Positions 8,209-17,623 are shown, numbered from the stretch's first letter. The stretch is DNA of 28,381 nucleotides from an uncultured Bacillota bacterium (GCA_937967955.1 CALBUB010000100.1:1-28381); one strand, 5' to 3'. The notes: generated by a model not told the origin, from the sequence alone. Numbers and translations: made by a program.

Positions 8209-9534
8209 TCACTTTTTATTGTCAAATATTTTGTTTAGGTATTCTTTAATCTTTTTTTCATATCCATTATCCGTTGGTTTATAGTATCTTGTATTTATAA
8301 ATTCAGCAGGTAAATACTGCTGCTTTACATAGCCTCCAGCATAATCATGAGGGTATTTATAACCTTTTCCATGTCCCAGCTTAACTGCCCCCTTATAAGA
8401 AGCATCCCTTAAGTGTAGGGGGACTTTACCTATTGGTTTGTTTCTCACATCTTCTAATGCCTTATTTATCCCAACATATACAGCATTACTCTTAGGGGCA
8501 CAGGCTATATAACAAGCTGCTTGTGCCAGTGGGATTCTGCCTTCTGGCATGCCAATTACATTTACTGCATTAAAAGCTGAAACAGCAATATTTAATGCCT
8601 GAGGATCTGCATTACCTACATCCTCTGCTGCACATATTATTATTCTTCTTGCAATAAATTTAGGATCTTCTCCTGCTTCTATCATCTTAGCCAACCAATA
8701 AAGGGTGGCATCTGGATCTGAGCCCCTCATACTTTTTATAAAGGCTGAAATTGTATCATAATGTTCGTCTCCAGCTTTGTCATATTTGACATATTTTGCT
8801 AATAAGCATTCTTTTATTGTATCCATATCTATTTTAATTATACCATTAGAATCTTCAGGTGTTGATAATACAGCTATTTCCAGTGAATTTAAGGCTGCTC
8901 TCCCGTCTCCATTAGAAGAGCTGGCTATATAATCTAGTACTCCCTCTTCAATTTTAACTTTATATTTGCCTAAGCCTTTCTTTTCATCTTTTAAAGCCCT
9001 CTTCAATAGTTTCAGAATATCCTCTTCTGTAAGTGGTTTTAAAGGTATTATCATCATCCTTGATAGTAAGGCTTTATTTACCTCAAAATAGGGATTCTCA
9101 GTAGTAGCCCCTATTAAAATGATAATTCCCCTTTCTACATAAGGAAGTAATGCATCTTGCTGAGCCTTGTTAAATCTATGGATCTCATCTATAAATAGTA
9201 TAGTCCTCTTATTATACAACTTTAAATTTTCTTCTGCCTTATTAACTACATCCCTAATATCCTTTACTCCAGCCATAACTGCAGATAATTTTTCAAAATT
9301 CTTCTTTGTTGTATTAGCTATTATCCTTGCTAAAGTAGTTTTACCTACCCCAGGCGGTCCATAAAATATCATAGAATATATCCTATCTGCTTTTATTATT
9401 CTATTTAAGAACTTCCCTTCTCCTAACACATGTGTTTGGCCAACAAATTCATCTAAGGCTTCTGGCCTCATTCTGTCAGCTAAAGGTGCATCTTTTTTCA
9501 GCTGATTCTCCATGTTCATAGTAAATAGGTCCAA
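8209..9534 (-). CDS. rarA: RarA/MgsA-type replication-associated AAA+ ATPase
   Basis: A 441-residue AAA+ ATPase related to clamp loaders and RuvB, which works on stalled replication forks with single-strand DNA binding protein. Walker A is GPPGVGKT and Walker B is ILFIDEIH, followed by RFNKAQQDALLP. ATTENP is sensor 1, and the C-terminal tetramerisation part shows MRGSDPDATLYWLAKM, ARRIIICAAEDVGNADP and the end block PHDYAGGYVKQQYLP, all family hallmarks. Start: TTG at 9534, six bases after AGGTG, giving the N-terminus MDLFTMNMENQL; the ATGs a few codons later lack a ribosome binding site. A sigma-A promoter lies just upstream. Confidence 0.95.
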   Translation of the reverse strand: MDLFTMNMENQLKKDAPLADRMRPEALDEFVGQTHVLGEGKFLNRIIKADRIYSMIFYGPPGVGKTTLARIIANTTKKNFEKLSAVMAGVKDIRDVVNKAEENLKLYNKRTILFIDEIHRFNKAQQDALLPYVERGIIILIGATTENPYFEVNKALLSRMMIIPLKPLTEEDILKLLKRALKDEKKGLGKYKVKIEEGVLDYIASSSNGDGRAALNSLEIAVLSTPEDSNGIIKIDMDTIKECLLAKYVKYDKAGDEHYDTISAFIKSMRGSDPDATLYWLAKMIEAGEDPKFIARRIIICAAEDVGNADPQALNIAVSAFNAVNVIGMPEGRIPLAQAACYIACAPKSNAVYVGINKALEDVRNKPIGKVPLHLRDASYKGAVKLGHGKGYKYPHDYAGGYVKQQYLPAEFINTRYYKPTDNGYEKKIKEYLNKIFDNKK

Positions 9535-9571
9535 TATATCACCTGCTTTTTATATAACATAATTATATTTT

Positions 9572-9600
9572 ATAATATTATAGATAAAAACTGTAGTCAA
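9572..9600 (-). promoter_or_regulatory. Sigma-A promoter of rarA
   Basis: TTGACT (9595-9600) and TATTAT (9572-9577) on the minus strand with 17-bp spacing, about 38 bases before the TTG start of rarA. Confidence 0.6.
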
Positions 9601-9697
9601 TTAAATTGTAGATAAAATCCTTGCTTATATTGTACTTATTATTATGGAAAGGGATAGAAAAGAATAGCTCATGGAAGAAGGAAACTATTCTATTAAC

Positions 9698-9730
9698 CAA
9701 AAATTAGGAGACCTATAATAGTCTCCTAAT
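9698..9730 (-). terminator. Terminator of the ornithine operon
   Basis: A perfect 10-bp stem, ATTAGGAGAC with GTCTCCTAAT (9703-9712 and 9721-9730), is followed by TTTT. The stop codon of orr lies inside the upstream arm, so translation to the end would compete with folding. Confidence 0.85.
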
Positions 9731-10793
9731 CCTTAATATACTTCTTTACATATTCAGAAGTCATAACTTTTAAAATCCCTGAATAGGTAAGGTTGAATTT
9801 AACCTTATCACCAACTTTGTAATCAACATCACTATCAGTTCCATCTAATATTAGATGGTCACTACTTGCTCCTAAAATAATAAGCTTTTCATCTTGTGGA
9901 ATTATACTATCTATATCCACATCCTGCTTACCTATAGCACAGATCATCCTTTTTCTAATTCCCCTATCTACAAAAGTAGGCACATTTCCAAATGCATCCA
10001 TTCCTATTTCACCTATTGGAACTGAAGGCTTCTCCTTTATTTCTACTATCTCTGCCAACAGTTGGAAACAGTCATCATAAGTATTATCTATTCTATTTCC
10101 GTAAGCTGTTTCTCTACCCAAAACCAAGGATTCACCAAGCCGTATCATATTTATGCCATCTATTTTTTTACCTTTTAACAACAGATGTAAACTACTAGAA
10201 TTTCCACCAGATATGATTTCTAAATCTATATTGTACTTTTCTTTAATCTTATTCTTTATTTTTACTAATCTTCCTAAATTGTTTTCATCGGGGATTACCC
10301 CTCCATAGCAAGTTAAATTGGTACCTATCCCTATTAACTTTATTCCTTCCATATCTATAACTTGTCCTACCACATCATAAATTTCTTCCTCATGGAAATA
10401 GCCTTCCCTCAAATCTCCTAAATCAACCATTAGGATTATCTTATGGGTTTTGCCTTTTTTTATAGATGCATTAGCTAGGGCTTTAATAGTTTCTAATTCT
10501 GAATTCAAAGATATATCAGCATATTCTACTACTTTATCAACTTCACTGAGCATAGGTATTCTAAGTAAAATTTTTGGTATTTCTATATCTTTTAGTTTAA
10601 TCAAATTTTCAACCCTTGAATCTGCTAAGTAAGCTACCCCACCATCTAGGTAAGCTTTTGCAATTTTAGGCTCTCCACAAAATACTTTAGTAACCCCTGC
10701 TACAGCTATGTCATTTTTCTTACATAGCTTAACCAACACACTTACATTATGTCTCAGCTTATTTAAATCTATCTCTACTTTTGGGTATTCCAT
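9726..10793 (-). CDS. orr: Ornithine racemase
   Basis: A fold-type III PLP enzyme (alanine racemase N-terminal family) of 355 residues. The PLP lysine is expected in AGVTKVFCG (about residue 36), with LADSRVEN, the glycine/serine block ISGGNSSSLHLL and IRLGESLVLGRE as PLP-binding parts. It converts L-ornithine to D-ornithine, the substrate of OraSE, and is thus the first enzyme of the pathway although last in the operon. Identity rests on the family match and on its place in the ord-ort-ora cluster; a different amino-acid racemase could not be excluded on sequence alone. ATG start after GAGAGGGG, downstream of a strong intercistronic hairpin. Confidence 0.9.
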   Translation of the reverse strand: MEYPKVEIDLNKLRHNVSVLVKLCKKNDIAVAGVTKVFCGEPKIAKAYLDGGVAYLADSRVENLIKLKDIEIPKILLRIPMLSEVDKVVEYADISLNSELETIKALANASIKKGKTHKIILMVDLGDLREGYFHEEEIYDVVGQVIDMEGIKLIGIGTNLTCYGGVIPDENNLGRLVKIKNKIKEKYNIDLEIISGGNSSSLHLLLKGKKIDGINMIRLGESLVLGRETAYGNRIDNTYDDCFQLLAEIVEIKEKPSVPIGEIGMDAFGNVPTFVDRGIRKRMICAIGKQDVDIDSIIPQDEKLIILGASSDHLILDGTDSDVDYKVGDKVKFNLTYSGILKVMTSEYVKKYIKD

Positions 10794-10811
10794 TTACATC
10801 CCCTCTCTATT

Positions 10812-10845
10812 AATACATCAGGCATCATAAGATGCCTGATGTATT
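10812..10845 (-). other. Perfect intercistronic hairpin before orr
   Basis: A perfect 15-bp stem (AATACATCAGGCATC with its complement) and a 4-nt loop fill the gap between the MutL-like gene and orr. It has no T-run after it and ends just before the GAGAGGGG ribosome binding site of orr. The stop codon of the upstream gene overlaps one arm. Probably an mRNA stability or processing element rather than a terminator. Confidence 0.7.
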
Positions 10846-12220
10846 AGCTGTTTTCTATAATATGGAGGCTTTCTTTTAAAAGTTTCAATGCAGCCTCTGG
10901 ATATTTTTTCGACATTACCCCAAGAGAAGCCATAATATAGTAATTATCTATCAACACTTTAGCCTCCTTAGTTGGCAAAAGTTCATTACCTTTATTGTTT
11001 AATGGAATTTGCTCCATTATAGAAACTCTATTAGGTAGCCTAGTTAATGCTCCTCCGGTACCAATTATATATTTTACTCCAGTAAGGTCTTTGCCTTCTG
11101 CAATTGTCTTCTTTCCTCCAGGACCGTATATATACCTTAAGCTTCCTGCATGTCTTTTTACTGCATTTATAACTGCATAATAAGTCAAAACTTCAGTAAA
11201 ACGAATATCCATTTCTGACTTTGGAATAGGGGAATGGTTTTCTATTATGTCTTCTAGTTTATCTAAGGCTATATTTAATTTGTCTGCCAACTTTTCCTTA
11301 CCAACAATATTTACTACATTTTGCATGCTTACATAAACTCCAAGATCTCCTTCCACAGTTCTCTTAGCAAAAGGTTCAGGATTTATTAAAATTCTATTAA
11401 TTTCTTCACTACCTTCTGTAACTGAATGGACGTCTGTAGTGGCTCCACCCACATCTAAAACCATCAAATCCCCTATTTCATTATATAGAAGTTTTGCAGC
11501 TTCCATCACAGCCCCTGGAGTAGGCATAATAGGACCATTAACCAACTCTCGAACCTTTTGCATGCCAGGTGCATGGATTATATGTTTTTCAAACACTTGC
11601 TGGATTACTTTTCTAGTTGGCTCAATGTTCAATTGATCAATTTTAGGATAGACATTTTCTACAATGTATAGTTCTGATTTCCTATCTTCAAATAACTCTC
11701 TTACTTCCTCATGGTTTTCTATATTTCCAGCATATATTACTGGTATTTCTAAATCCATCTCAGAAATAAGCTCTGCATTGTATAAGGCTGTATCCCTTTC
11801 ACCATAATCTACTCCACCAGCAATTAGTATTATATTGGGCTTTATTTCTCTTATTTTCTTTAGGTCTGATTTTCTTAGTCTTCCTGCAGTTACCAGCTTT
11901 ATATTAGCTCCTGCACCTAAAGCGGCTTCCTTAGCTGCCTTAACTGTCATATCATATACTAGTCCATGAACAGTCATCCTTAGACCACCAGCGGCGCTGC
12001 TGGTTGCTATTAACTCATCATAATCCACCTTGTCTACTTTTAAATTATTTGCTAAATCTTCTATTGCCTTCCTTAAACCAATATTTACATCCCCCTCAAG
12101 TACACTAGTAGGAGCCTGCCCTTGGCCTAAAAATTTAGGACAAGGGCTATTTATCTGATTAAAGGCATTAATTACAGTAGTTGTACTACCTATTTCAGCA
12201 ACTAATAGATTAACCTTCAT
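10844..12220 (-). CDS. MutL/GlmL-family ATPase, probable aminomutase reactivation factor
   Basis: A 458-residue protein of the GlmL/MutL family (ASKHA fold). It has the N-terminal phosphate motif VAEIGSTTTVI, a second ATPase motif LDVGGATTDVHS (about residue 255), and an adenosine-type glycine stretch IIGTGGALTRLPN near the C-terminus. GlmL is encoded with B12-dependent glutamate mutase and is thought to help keep it active, so by position this protein should serve OraSE. Its start overlaps the end of oraE by 11 bases, which implies translational coupling and a shared job. It is not the DNA mismatch-repair MutL, with which it only shares a name. The chaperone role is inference; the family assignment is firm. 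Confidence 0.85.
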   Translation of the reverse strand: MKVNLLVAEIGSTTTVINAFNQINSPCPKFLGQGQAPTSVLEGDVNIGLRKAIEDLANNLKVDKVDYDELIATSSAAGGLRMTVHGLVYDMTVKAAKEAALGAGANIKLVTAGRLRKSDLKKIREIKPNIILIAGGVDYGERDTALYNAELISEMDLEIPVIYAGNIENHEEVRELFEDRKSELYIVENVYPKIDQLNIEPTRKVIQQVFEKHIIHAPGMQKVRELVNGPIMPTPGAVMEAAKLLYNEIGDLMVLDVGGATTDVHSVTEGSEEINRILINPEPFAKRTVEGDLGVYVSMQNVVNIVGKEKLADKLNIALDKLEDIIENHSPIPKSEMDIRFTEVLTYYAVINAVKRHAGSLRYIYGPGGKKTIAEGKDLTGVKYIIGTGGALTRLPNRVSIMEQIPLNNKGNELLPTKEAKVLIDNYYIMASLGVMSKKYPEAALKLLKESLHIIENS

Positions 12221-14426
12221 TTTGCATCTCTTTCCTTTTCTTTACTAAAAATGTAGCCACATGAACCCCTTTTGTTCCTCTACTAAAACCTGCATCCATG
12301 CCATTTTTTACAGCTAAATCTGGTGATACTTGAGTTCCTCCTGCAACAAGGATTATCCTGTCTCTAATTCCTTTTTCAATACAAAGATCGTTTAATTTCT
12401 TCATATTCTTATAATGGATATCATCATGGCTAATTATAGTAGAAGCAAGTATTGCATCTGCATTCAATTCTATTGCTGCATCCACTAACTTCTCCACTGG
12501 CACAGAGGTTCCTAAGTAATGGCATTCAATACCATATTTTTCAATTCCACCATGCTTTATATCTATAATCTCTCTTAAACCTACTGAGTGCTCATCCTCT
12601 CCTACAGTTGCAGCTACTATCTTCATTGGTTTAGCTTCAATTTCAGCTCTTATTTCATCGTCAGACATTAAATCTGGTTCTGGTGGTATTTCCAGCTTTG
12701 AAATATCTATTGCAAAAGGCACCCTACCCTTAACTTCTAACCTAATTCCTTCTGCCTGCTGCATTATCTCCTTGTGAATAACTTCCACATCCTCTAGACC
12801 TAATTTTTTGGCTATTTCAATAGCAGCAACTTCTGCAACCCTTGCTTCGGTAGGCAGGAACATGGTAAAGAATACTACTCCATCACCTGTCCATTCCATT
12901 TCTGGCTTAATTAGACTAGTTTCCCTAAATTCTCTAGTTTCTTCTAGCCTTACATTTACATTATCATTTTCATCTAATTCATCGATAAATACTATCTTGT
13001 CTGGATCTTCAAAAGTACAGCCACCTATTAGTTTTGCTGGATCATCTACAGCACTAGGATCATATTGTGCCACATTATTGTATCCAAAATGAGCAGTTAC
13101 TGGTGCCATATAATCTTCATCCCTAGGTACAACTGTTCCTGCTCCTATTCCTCCATCTATCTTCCTTACTATACCATCGCCATTTCTTTCTGGATAAAAG
13201 CCAGAATCTACAAAGAAACCTTCTTCAACAGCCTTAAAATATCCTCCTACCTCTAATATTTCTTCCATGAATAGAACTGCTCTTTCCTTTAGTTCCCTAA
13301 CTTTTTCTTTAAGAGGCCCTTCATTTCGCTTTAGTTCTACCATCTCCATTAAGCCATCCATGCCTGCAAAAGCCTGCTTTGCTGTATCTACAGCTTCTAT
13401 ATTATAAATATGCCAGGGCACATTTCTGCCTTCATCAGGAGTGATAGTGGACTGTATATCAGCACTAGTCAATTGAGAAATTAAAAGGTTTAACACGTGG
13501 GTAACAGTTGCTTCCCTGGTAGATGATTCAATATATTTAGTATTCATTTGAGCTCTCATCTTAAAGCCTTTAAACAGCTCCCTTAAGGCAACAGCATAAG
13601 GCAAATCTATTCTTAAGCAAGGTGCTGGTGGTGCTGTTGGTGGTACTGTTGAAAGGCAGATATTTTCTTTCTTCATACCCACCTTTAGGGAAAACATTGA
13701 ATTGATAGCATGTTGCACCATAAGTTCAGGCATTACCTTCCAGCCTTCCCTTGCTGTAGCATTAGCATTATGGGCCCCATCTATTTGGGCCATATTTGCC
13801 CATGCCATAACCTTCTTTGCACAAGCTGCATCCACAAAAGATCTCACCATATTTATATTTCTATATAGTACATTGTATTGAGGGTCTTGGTGAGCACCAT
13901 TTACTCCCTCTTCAGCAAACATTACTGCAATTTCTGGTCCTGCGACTCCACTTACATAGGAGTGATAATTTATTGGTCGACCTACTTCATCTTCTATTAA
14001 ATCTAAGGCTTTCCTTTGTGCTCTAACCTGCTTTCTAGTAATAGGTATCCCACCAACTCCTTGAGGTGTACCTTCAATTAGGCCATCAAAATGGCTTTGG
14101 CCTGCCGTTCTTATAACCATTATGTGATCTGCCCCATGCCAGGCTGCCATCCTCATACGCCTTATATCATCTTCAAACCTGCCTGAAGCTATTTCAGTTG
14201 TAATTACAGGGGCAGGTTGTGGGTCTATATTGTCAAAGTATTTAGCAGCTGGTAGTGGTTGGCTATTTTTCAAAGGCTCAGAAGTTTCATAGTATTCAAA
14301 TTGGCCGTACTTTCTTTTTTCTCCTGTACCCTTTCTCCAAGTCCAGCCTCTTCTTCTTGGCCTATACTTATCTAAATCCTTTAAAATATATTCAATGTCT
14401 AATTTCTCATTTGGCTTTAACTCCAC
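12210..14426 (-). CDS. oraE: D-ornithine 4,5-aminomutase, large subunit
   Basis: A 738-residue B12- and PLP-dependent mutase subunit that moves the 5-amino group of D-ornithine to C4, giving 2,4-diaminopentanoate. The N-terminal TIM-barrel part carries blocks such as HDPQ-type GAHQDPQYN and VPPTAPPAPCLR. The C-terminal Rossmann domain (from about 600) has the cobalamin motif D-x-H-x-x-G as DEHSVG, with His613 as the cobalt ligand. Lys624 in DIKHGG is the expected PLP lysine; the spacing of 11 residues equals that which I recall for His618/Lys629 of the Clostridium sticklandii enzyme. The start is GTG, overlapping the oraS TAG by one base (TAGTG), after GGAGGTG. Tight coupling fits equal synthesis of the two subunits. 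Confidence 0.97.
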   Translation of the reverse strand: MELKPNEKLDIEYILKDLDKYRPRRRGWTWRKGTGEKRKYGQFEYYETSEPLKNSQPLPAAKYFDNIDPQPAPVITTEIASGRFEDDIRRMRMAAWHGADHIMVIRTAGQSHFDGLIEGTPQGVGGIPITRKQVRAQRKALDLIEDEVGRPINYHSYVSGVAGPEIAVMFAEEGVNGAHQDPQYNVLYRNINMVRSFVDAACAKKVMAWANMAQIDGAHNANATAREGWKVMPELMVQHAINSMFSLKVGMKKENICLSTVPPTAPPAPCLRIDLPYAVALRELFKGFKMRAQMNTKYIESSTREATVTHVLNLLISQLTSADIQSTITPDEGRNVPWHIYNIEAVDTAKQAFAGMDGLMEMVELKRNEGPLKEKVRELKERAVLFMEEILEVGGYFKAVEEGFFVDSGFYPERNGDGIVRKIDGGIGAGTVVPRDEDYMAPVTAHFGYNNVAQYDPSAVDDPAKLIGGCTFEDPDKIVFIDELDENDNVNVRLEETREFRETSLIKPEMEWTGDGVVFFTMFLPTEARVAEVAAIEIAKKLGLEDVEVIHKEIMQQAEGIRLEVKGRVPFAIDISKLEIPPEPDLMSDDEIRAEIEAKPMKIVAATVGEDEHSVGLREIIDIKHGGIEKYGIECHYLGTSVPVEKLVDAAIELNADAILASTIISHDDIHYKNMKKLNDLCIEKGIRDRIILVAGGTQVSPDLAVKNGMDAGFSRGTKGVHVATFLVKKRKEMQNEG

Positions 14427-14791
14427 TAGTTTTCACCTCCATTAAAAATTGCCACAACTTCATCCCACATTTCTCCTTTGGCCAGTTTCAAGCCAGCTTC
14501 TCTAATATCCATATTTTTCTCCTTAGCTAGCCTATACACTAGATGGCCTGCACCTTTTCCAAGAAGTCCCCTGTCAATAGCTCCTTCTACTATTGCTTTT
14601 GCTTCTATACTAGAAAAACCCATTCTTAATAGGACAGACCTTTCAATAGAAGGAGAAGTATTTTTATAGGCCAAATCGATTAGCGGCTCCACAATCTTCT
14701 CTGCTAATTCCCAAAATCTCTGTTCCAATTCTTCATCAGTTAGATTAGCCAAGTGTTTTCTTCTCTCATGAAAATCATCTGGTCTTTTCAT
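14426..14791 (-). CDS. oraS: D-ornithine 4,5-aminomutase, small subunit
   Basis: A 121-residue, mostly helical protein starting MKRPDDFHERRKHL, matching the small subunit of ornithine 4,5-aminomutase in length and in the blocks DEELEQRFWEL and RMGFSSIEAKAIV. It carries no cofactor motif; the small subunit is needed for assembly of the active heterotetramer with OraE. It lies 11 bases after ortB and overlaps oraE by one base. The last codons contain the GGAGGTG used by oraE, so translation of the two is coupled. Confidence 0.95.
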   Translation of the reverse strand: MKRPDDFHERRKHLANLTDEELEQRFWELAEKIVEPLIDLAYKNTSPSIERSVLLRMGFSSIEAKAIVEGAIDRGLLGKGAGHLVYRLAKEKNMDIREAGLKLAKGEMWDEVVAIFNGGEN

Positions 14792-14802
14792 CTACATACC
14801 TC

Positions 14803-16221
14803 CTAATATTTAATCCCTAATTCATCTAATACCTCTTTTACAAATTTTTCATCTGATTTAGTATCCTCAGCTAGGAAGCTTATATCCTCCTCTGATACCC
14901 TATCTACATTAAAATACTTTATACAATTTCTAATGTAGGAACTTCTAGTTTTATTTAAATCTATTTCTTCCACTGAAATATATCCCGGATCTTTAGGAAG
15001 GATTATGTTTTTACCTGGAATTTCATCTTTAGGATCTCCTATTAGTACTTCAATGCCATTTTCTTTAGCAAAAGTCAATTGGGCATTTATATGTTTTCCA
15101 GCTCCTGTATACTCGGTTTCCTGAACCACAACTATTTGCTCTTCATCCAGCTCCTGAGCTATTTTAAAAGCTGCAGCCAAAGAGGTATTACCTGCAGGTC
15201 CTCTTTCAAGGCCCTCTAGTTGAGCTAACACTTCTGTCATATAGAATACAGAACCTTGACCTACAGTAACATACCTATCCATGTATCTTAAAGGTCTTGC
15301 AGCAGATCTAGGCACATCTGATCTATCAGGCCAAGTAGCAAAAGGTATTCCAAAACCTGTATGGCCAGTGGTAAAAGACTTTCTATTAAAATGGATATCA
15401 CTTGCCATATGTAGCCCTGTAAGGTTCACACTAGCACCTATTACTTTTGTATCCTTAGCGCCAGCCTTAAGTAACCCTCTAGCTGTTCCGGTTAAATTAC
15501 CGCCCCCTGCATTGGTCACCACTACTACATCTGGATACCTACCTTCTTTTTCCTTAAAATAGGTTGCTATCTCATAGCCTAAGGTTTCTACCCCAGCTAT
15601 ACCGAAGGGCGTATACAAAGAAGCATTGAAAAAGCCTGTTTCCTCCAATAGCACTAAAAATGTATAAAATAGCTCTGGCCCTACTGTCAGTTGAACTACT
15701 TCAGCACCATAAGCTTCACATTTTCTAGCCTTTTCTATTATCTCAGGTTGACCAATTCCTTTAGAATCATAGCACTCCTGCACTACTATACATTTTAAGC
15801 CTCTCATGGCTGCTTGGGAGGCTACAGCAGAGCCGTAGTTTCCACTTGTGGCTGCTATTACCCCTTTATAGCCTAATCGTTTTGCATGATAGCAGGATGT
15901 GGCAGCCCTTCTATCCTTAAAGCTGCCTGAAGGATTTGCAGCTTCATCTTTTACAAATATTCTTGCCCCTTTTCCCTTAGGTGCAAACTTTCGAGCAAGT
16001 TTTGTTAAATTGCGTAGTTCATATATAGGTGTATTGCCAACGCCCGTTTCAGCCTGAATTTTTTGTATCTCTTCAAGCTCATAGCCAGTTTCTCTCATCA
16101 TTCTCTCATAATCAAAACCAATTCCTCCAGCTTCAAACTTACTATAATCTATGCCAATAGCCTTTTTCATTATCTCTAAATTTCTTCCCATTACTGCCTC
16201 ATAGCTCATATCCTTTCCCAT
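14803..16221 (-). CDS. ortB: 2-amino-4-oxopentanoate thiolase, beta (PLP) subunit
   Basis: A fold-type II PLP enzyme related to threonine synthase, 472 residues from the chosen start. The PLP lysine is in NPSGSFKDRRA, with an ATSGNYGSAVASQAA phosphate-side loop and a GGGNLTGTARG glycine-rich loop. Together with OrtA it cleaves 2-amino-4-oxopentanoate with CoA to alanine and acetyl-CoA, the step that feeds energy metabolism. The frame stays open to an ATG at 16239, which would overlap ortA by 17 bases. I prefer the ATG at 16221 (MGKDMSYEAV), which has GGTGA five bases before it inside the ortA end; both are possible. Confidence 0.93.
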   Translation of the reverse strand: MGKDMSYEAVMGRNLEIMKKAIGIDYSKFEAGGIGFDYERMMRETGYELEEIQKIQAETGVGNTPIYELRNLTKLARKFAPKGKGARIFVKDEAANPSGSFKDRRAATSCYHAKRLGYKGVIAATSGNYGSAVASQAAMRGLKCIVVQECYDSKGIGQPEIIEKARKCEAYGAEVVQLTVGPELFYTFLVLLEETGFFNASLYTPFGIAGVETLGYEIATYFKEKEGRYPDVVVVTNAGGGNLTGTARGLLKAGAKDTKVIGASVNLTGLHMASDIHFNRKSFTTGHTGFGIPFATWPDRSDVPRSAARPLRYMDRYVTVGQGSVFYMTEVLAQLEGLERGPAGNTSLAAAFKIAQELDEEQIVVVQETEYTGAGKHINAQLTFAKENGIEVLIGDPKDEIPGKNIILPKDPGYISVEEIDLNKTRSSYIRNCIKYFNVDRVSEEDISFLAEDTKSDEKFVKEVLDELGIKY

Positions 16222-16222
16222 C

Positions 16223-16528
16223 TTACTCACCATCCTCATTTATTAAATCCCTTACCTGTTTCCCTATATAAAGCAGCTCTGGTACGCATTTCCCAAAATC
16301 ATGTTTATAATAAGGATTAACCTCTACTAAGGTTCCTTCTACTTTTCTACCAATATATGTTTCAATTTGGACTCTATCTCCAATATTTGCAGCCTCATCT
16401 AGTAAAAAGCCCTTAACCCACATTTCTAAAGGTACTTTTTGGGTATCCTCTGGCACATTTGGTGCCCTTTTCCCAGCTTCTAATACAATATTATGAATCC
16501 TTACCCAATCACCCTTCTTAGCATCCAT
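16223..16528 (-). CDS. ortA: 2-amino-4-oxopentanoate thiolase, alpha subunit
   Basis: A 101-residue soluble protein with the OrtA pattern: GDWVRIHNIVLEAGKRAP at the start, a central beta-rich part ending ETYIGRKVEGTL, and NPYYKHDFGKCVPELL near the end. It forms the thiolase with the PLP subunit OrtB, encoded directly after it. The conserved Cys in FGKCVPEL may be functional, but I cannot show this. ATG start after GAAGGTG, 39 bases behind ord. Confidence 0.93.
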   Translation of the reverse strand: MDAKKGDWVRIHNIVLEAGKRAPNVPEDTQKVPLEMWVKGFLLDEAANIGDRVQIETYIGRKVEGTLVEVNPYYKHDFGKCVPELLYIGKQVRDLINEDGE

Positions 16529-16567
16529 TTTGCTATCACCTTCCCTATGGTAGAAATTTTTGTTGGC

Positions 16568-17623
16568 TTATTCTTCTATTAACTGTCTCATATCTCCCAT
16601 AATAGCCCTTGGAACTGGTAAATCAAGCATAGTCTTAAGGCCTGGGCTAGCATTTATAACATGGGGTATCATGTTAACACACATAGCTACTGTTCCAACT
16701 CCTCCAGGTACCTCTGGCTTTATTTGCATGCTTATATTTGGAGTTCCTTTGATTGTTATATAGTCTCCTGTCTCTACCCCTTCCAATTGGGGCTCTACCT
16801 GTTGTGGATGTACCATTTCTATCTTTAACTCATCATCTACATAGCCATAGCCTACCATCTTACAGCCTGCAACATTTCCTGGCTCTACTTCTGCATGGGG
16901 AGCTTTCCTATAAACCCTTGATACTATAGGTTCTTTTGTTTGTTCTACTTCTTTACTTAATTTCCAGCCTAAAGCATCAGCAATCATATTTATAGATTCA
17001 GGGAAACCTACATGTCCTGCTAAAGTGCCCTCTTCTACTCGCTTATTGAATTCATCAACAGTTATGCCTACTCCTTGTTCATGCATTACTGCAGGACCAA
17101 AAGGTGATAAATTATTTATCCTTTCAGCCTTAATATAATCTACATCTATACATGCCCCTGTCAATGTTACAACTAGAAGATCCATTATAAGGCCTGGATT
17201 TATTCCCGTTCCTAAAACGGTTACTCCATTTTCTTTAGCTACCTTGTCTATCTCTTTAGCTAGTTCTGGCTCTTGGGCTTGTGGATATGCCATTTCTTCT
17301 GCTGTCGTTATAACATTTATTCCTTTCTCTAAACAGAATATTATTTTATCATATACTCCTTTAACAAAAGAATCTGTAGCTATTAAAACAATATCTGCAG
17401 CTTTTTCTGTAATTACCTCTTCTACTTTATCCTTAACAATTACCTCTTTACCATCACCCTTATCTACGCCCAATATTTCATATATGCTTTTATTTACTAG
17501 GGCTGGATTTACATCACAAACCCCTACTATCTCTACCCCTTTTTTCTTCATTAGCACTTCTGCCATGCCTCTTCCCATGGCTCCAAAACCCCAAATTATT
17601 ACTTTTATATTTTCCTTCCTCAT
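16568..17623 (-). CDS. ord: 2,4-diaminopentanoate dehydrogenase
   Basis: A 351-residue NAD(P)-dependent dehydrogenase related to dihydrodipicolinate reductase. The N-terminal Rossmann motif is WGFGAMGRGMAE, the linker has ATDSFVKGVYDKI, and GTGINPGLIMDLL marks the domain junction. It oxidatively deaminates 2,4-diaminopentanoate at C4 to 2-amino-4-oxopentanoate, releasing ammonia and NAD(P)H. It is the first gene of the operon. The ATG at 17623 is chosen because GGAGGTG precedes it by five bases. A longer in-frame version from 17665 would begin inside the -12 element of the sigma-54 promoter, upstream of the predicted transcript start at about 17650, so it is excluded if that promoter is real. 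Confidence 0.95.
   Translation of the reverse strand: MRKENIKVIIWGFGAMGRGMAEVLMKKKGVEIVGVCDVNPALVNKSIYEILGVDKGDGKEVIVKDKVEEVITEKAADIVLIATDSFVKGVYDKIIFCLEKGINVITTAEEMAYPQAQEPELAKEIDKVAKENGVTVLGTGINPGLIMDLLVVTLTGACIDVDYIKAERINNLSPFGPAVMHEQGVGITVDEFNKRVEEGTLAGHVGFPESINMIADALGWKLSKEVEQTKEPIVSRVYRKAPHAEVEPGNVAGCKMVGYGYVDDELKIEMVHPQQVEPQLEGVETGDYITIKGTPNISMQIKPEVPGGVGTVAMCVNMIPHVINASPGLKTMLDLPVPRAIMGDMRQLIEE

Noticed and set aside
10844..12220. DNA mismatch-repair MutL
   Set aside because: The protein has ASKHA ATPase motifs (DVGGATTD), not the GHKL ATPase fold of mismatch-repair MutL; the shared name is accidental.
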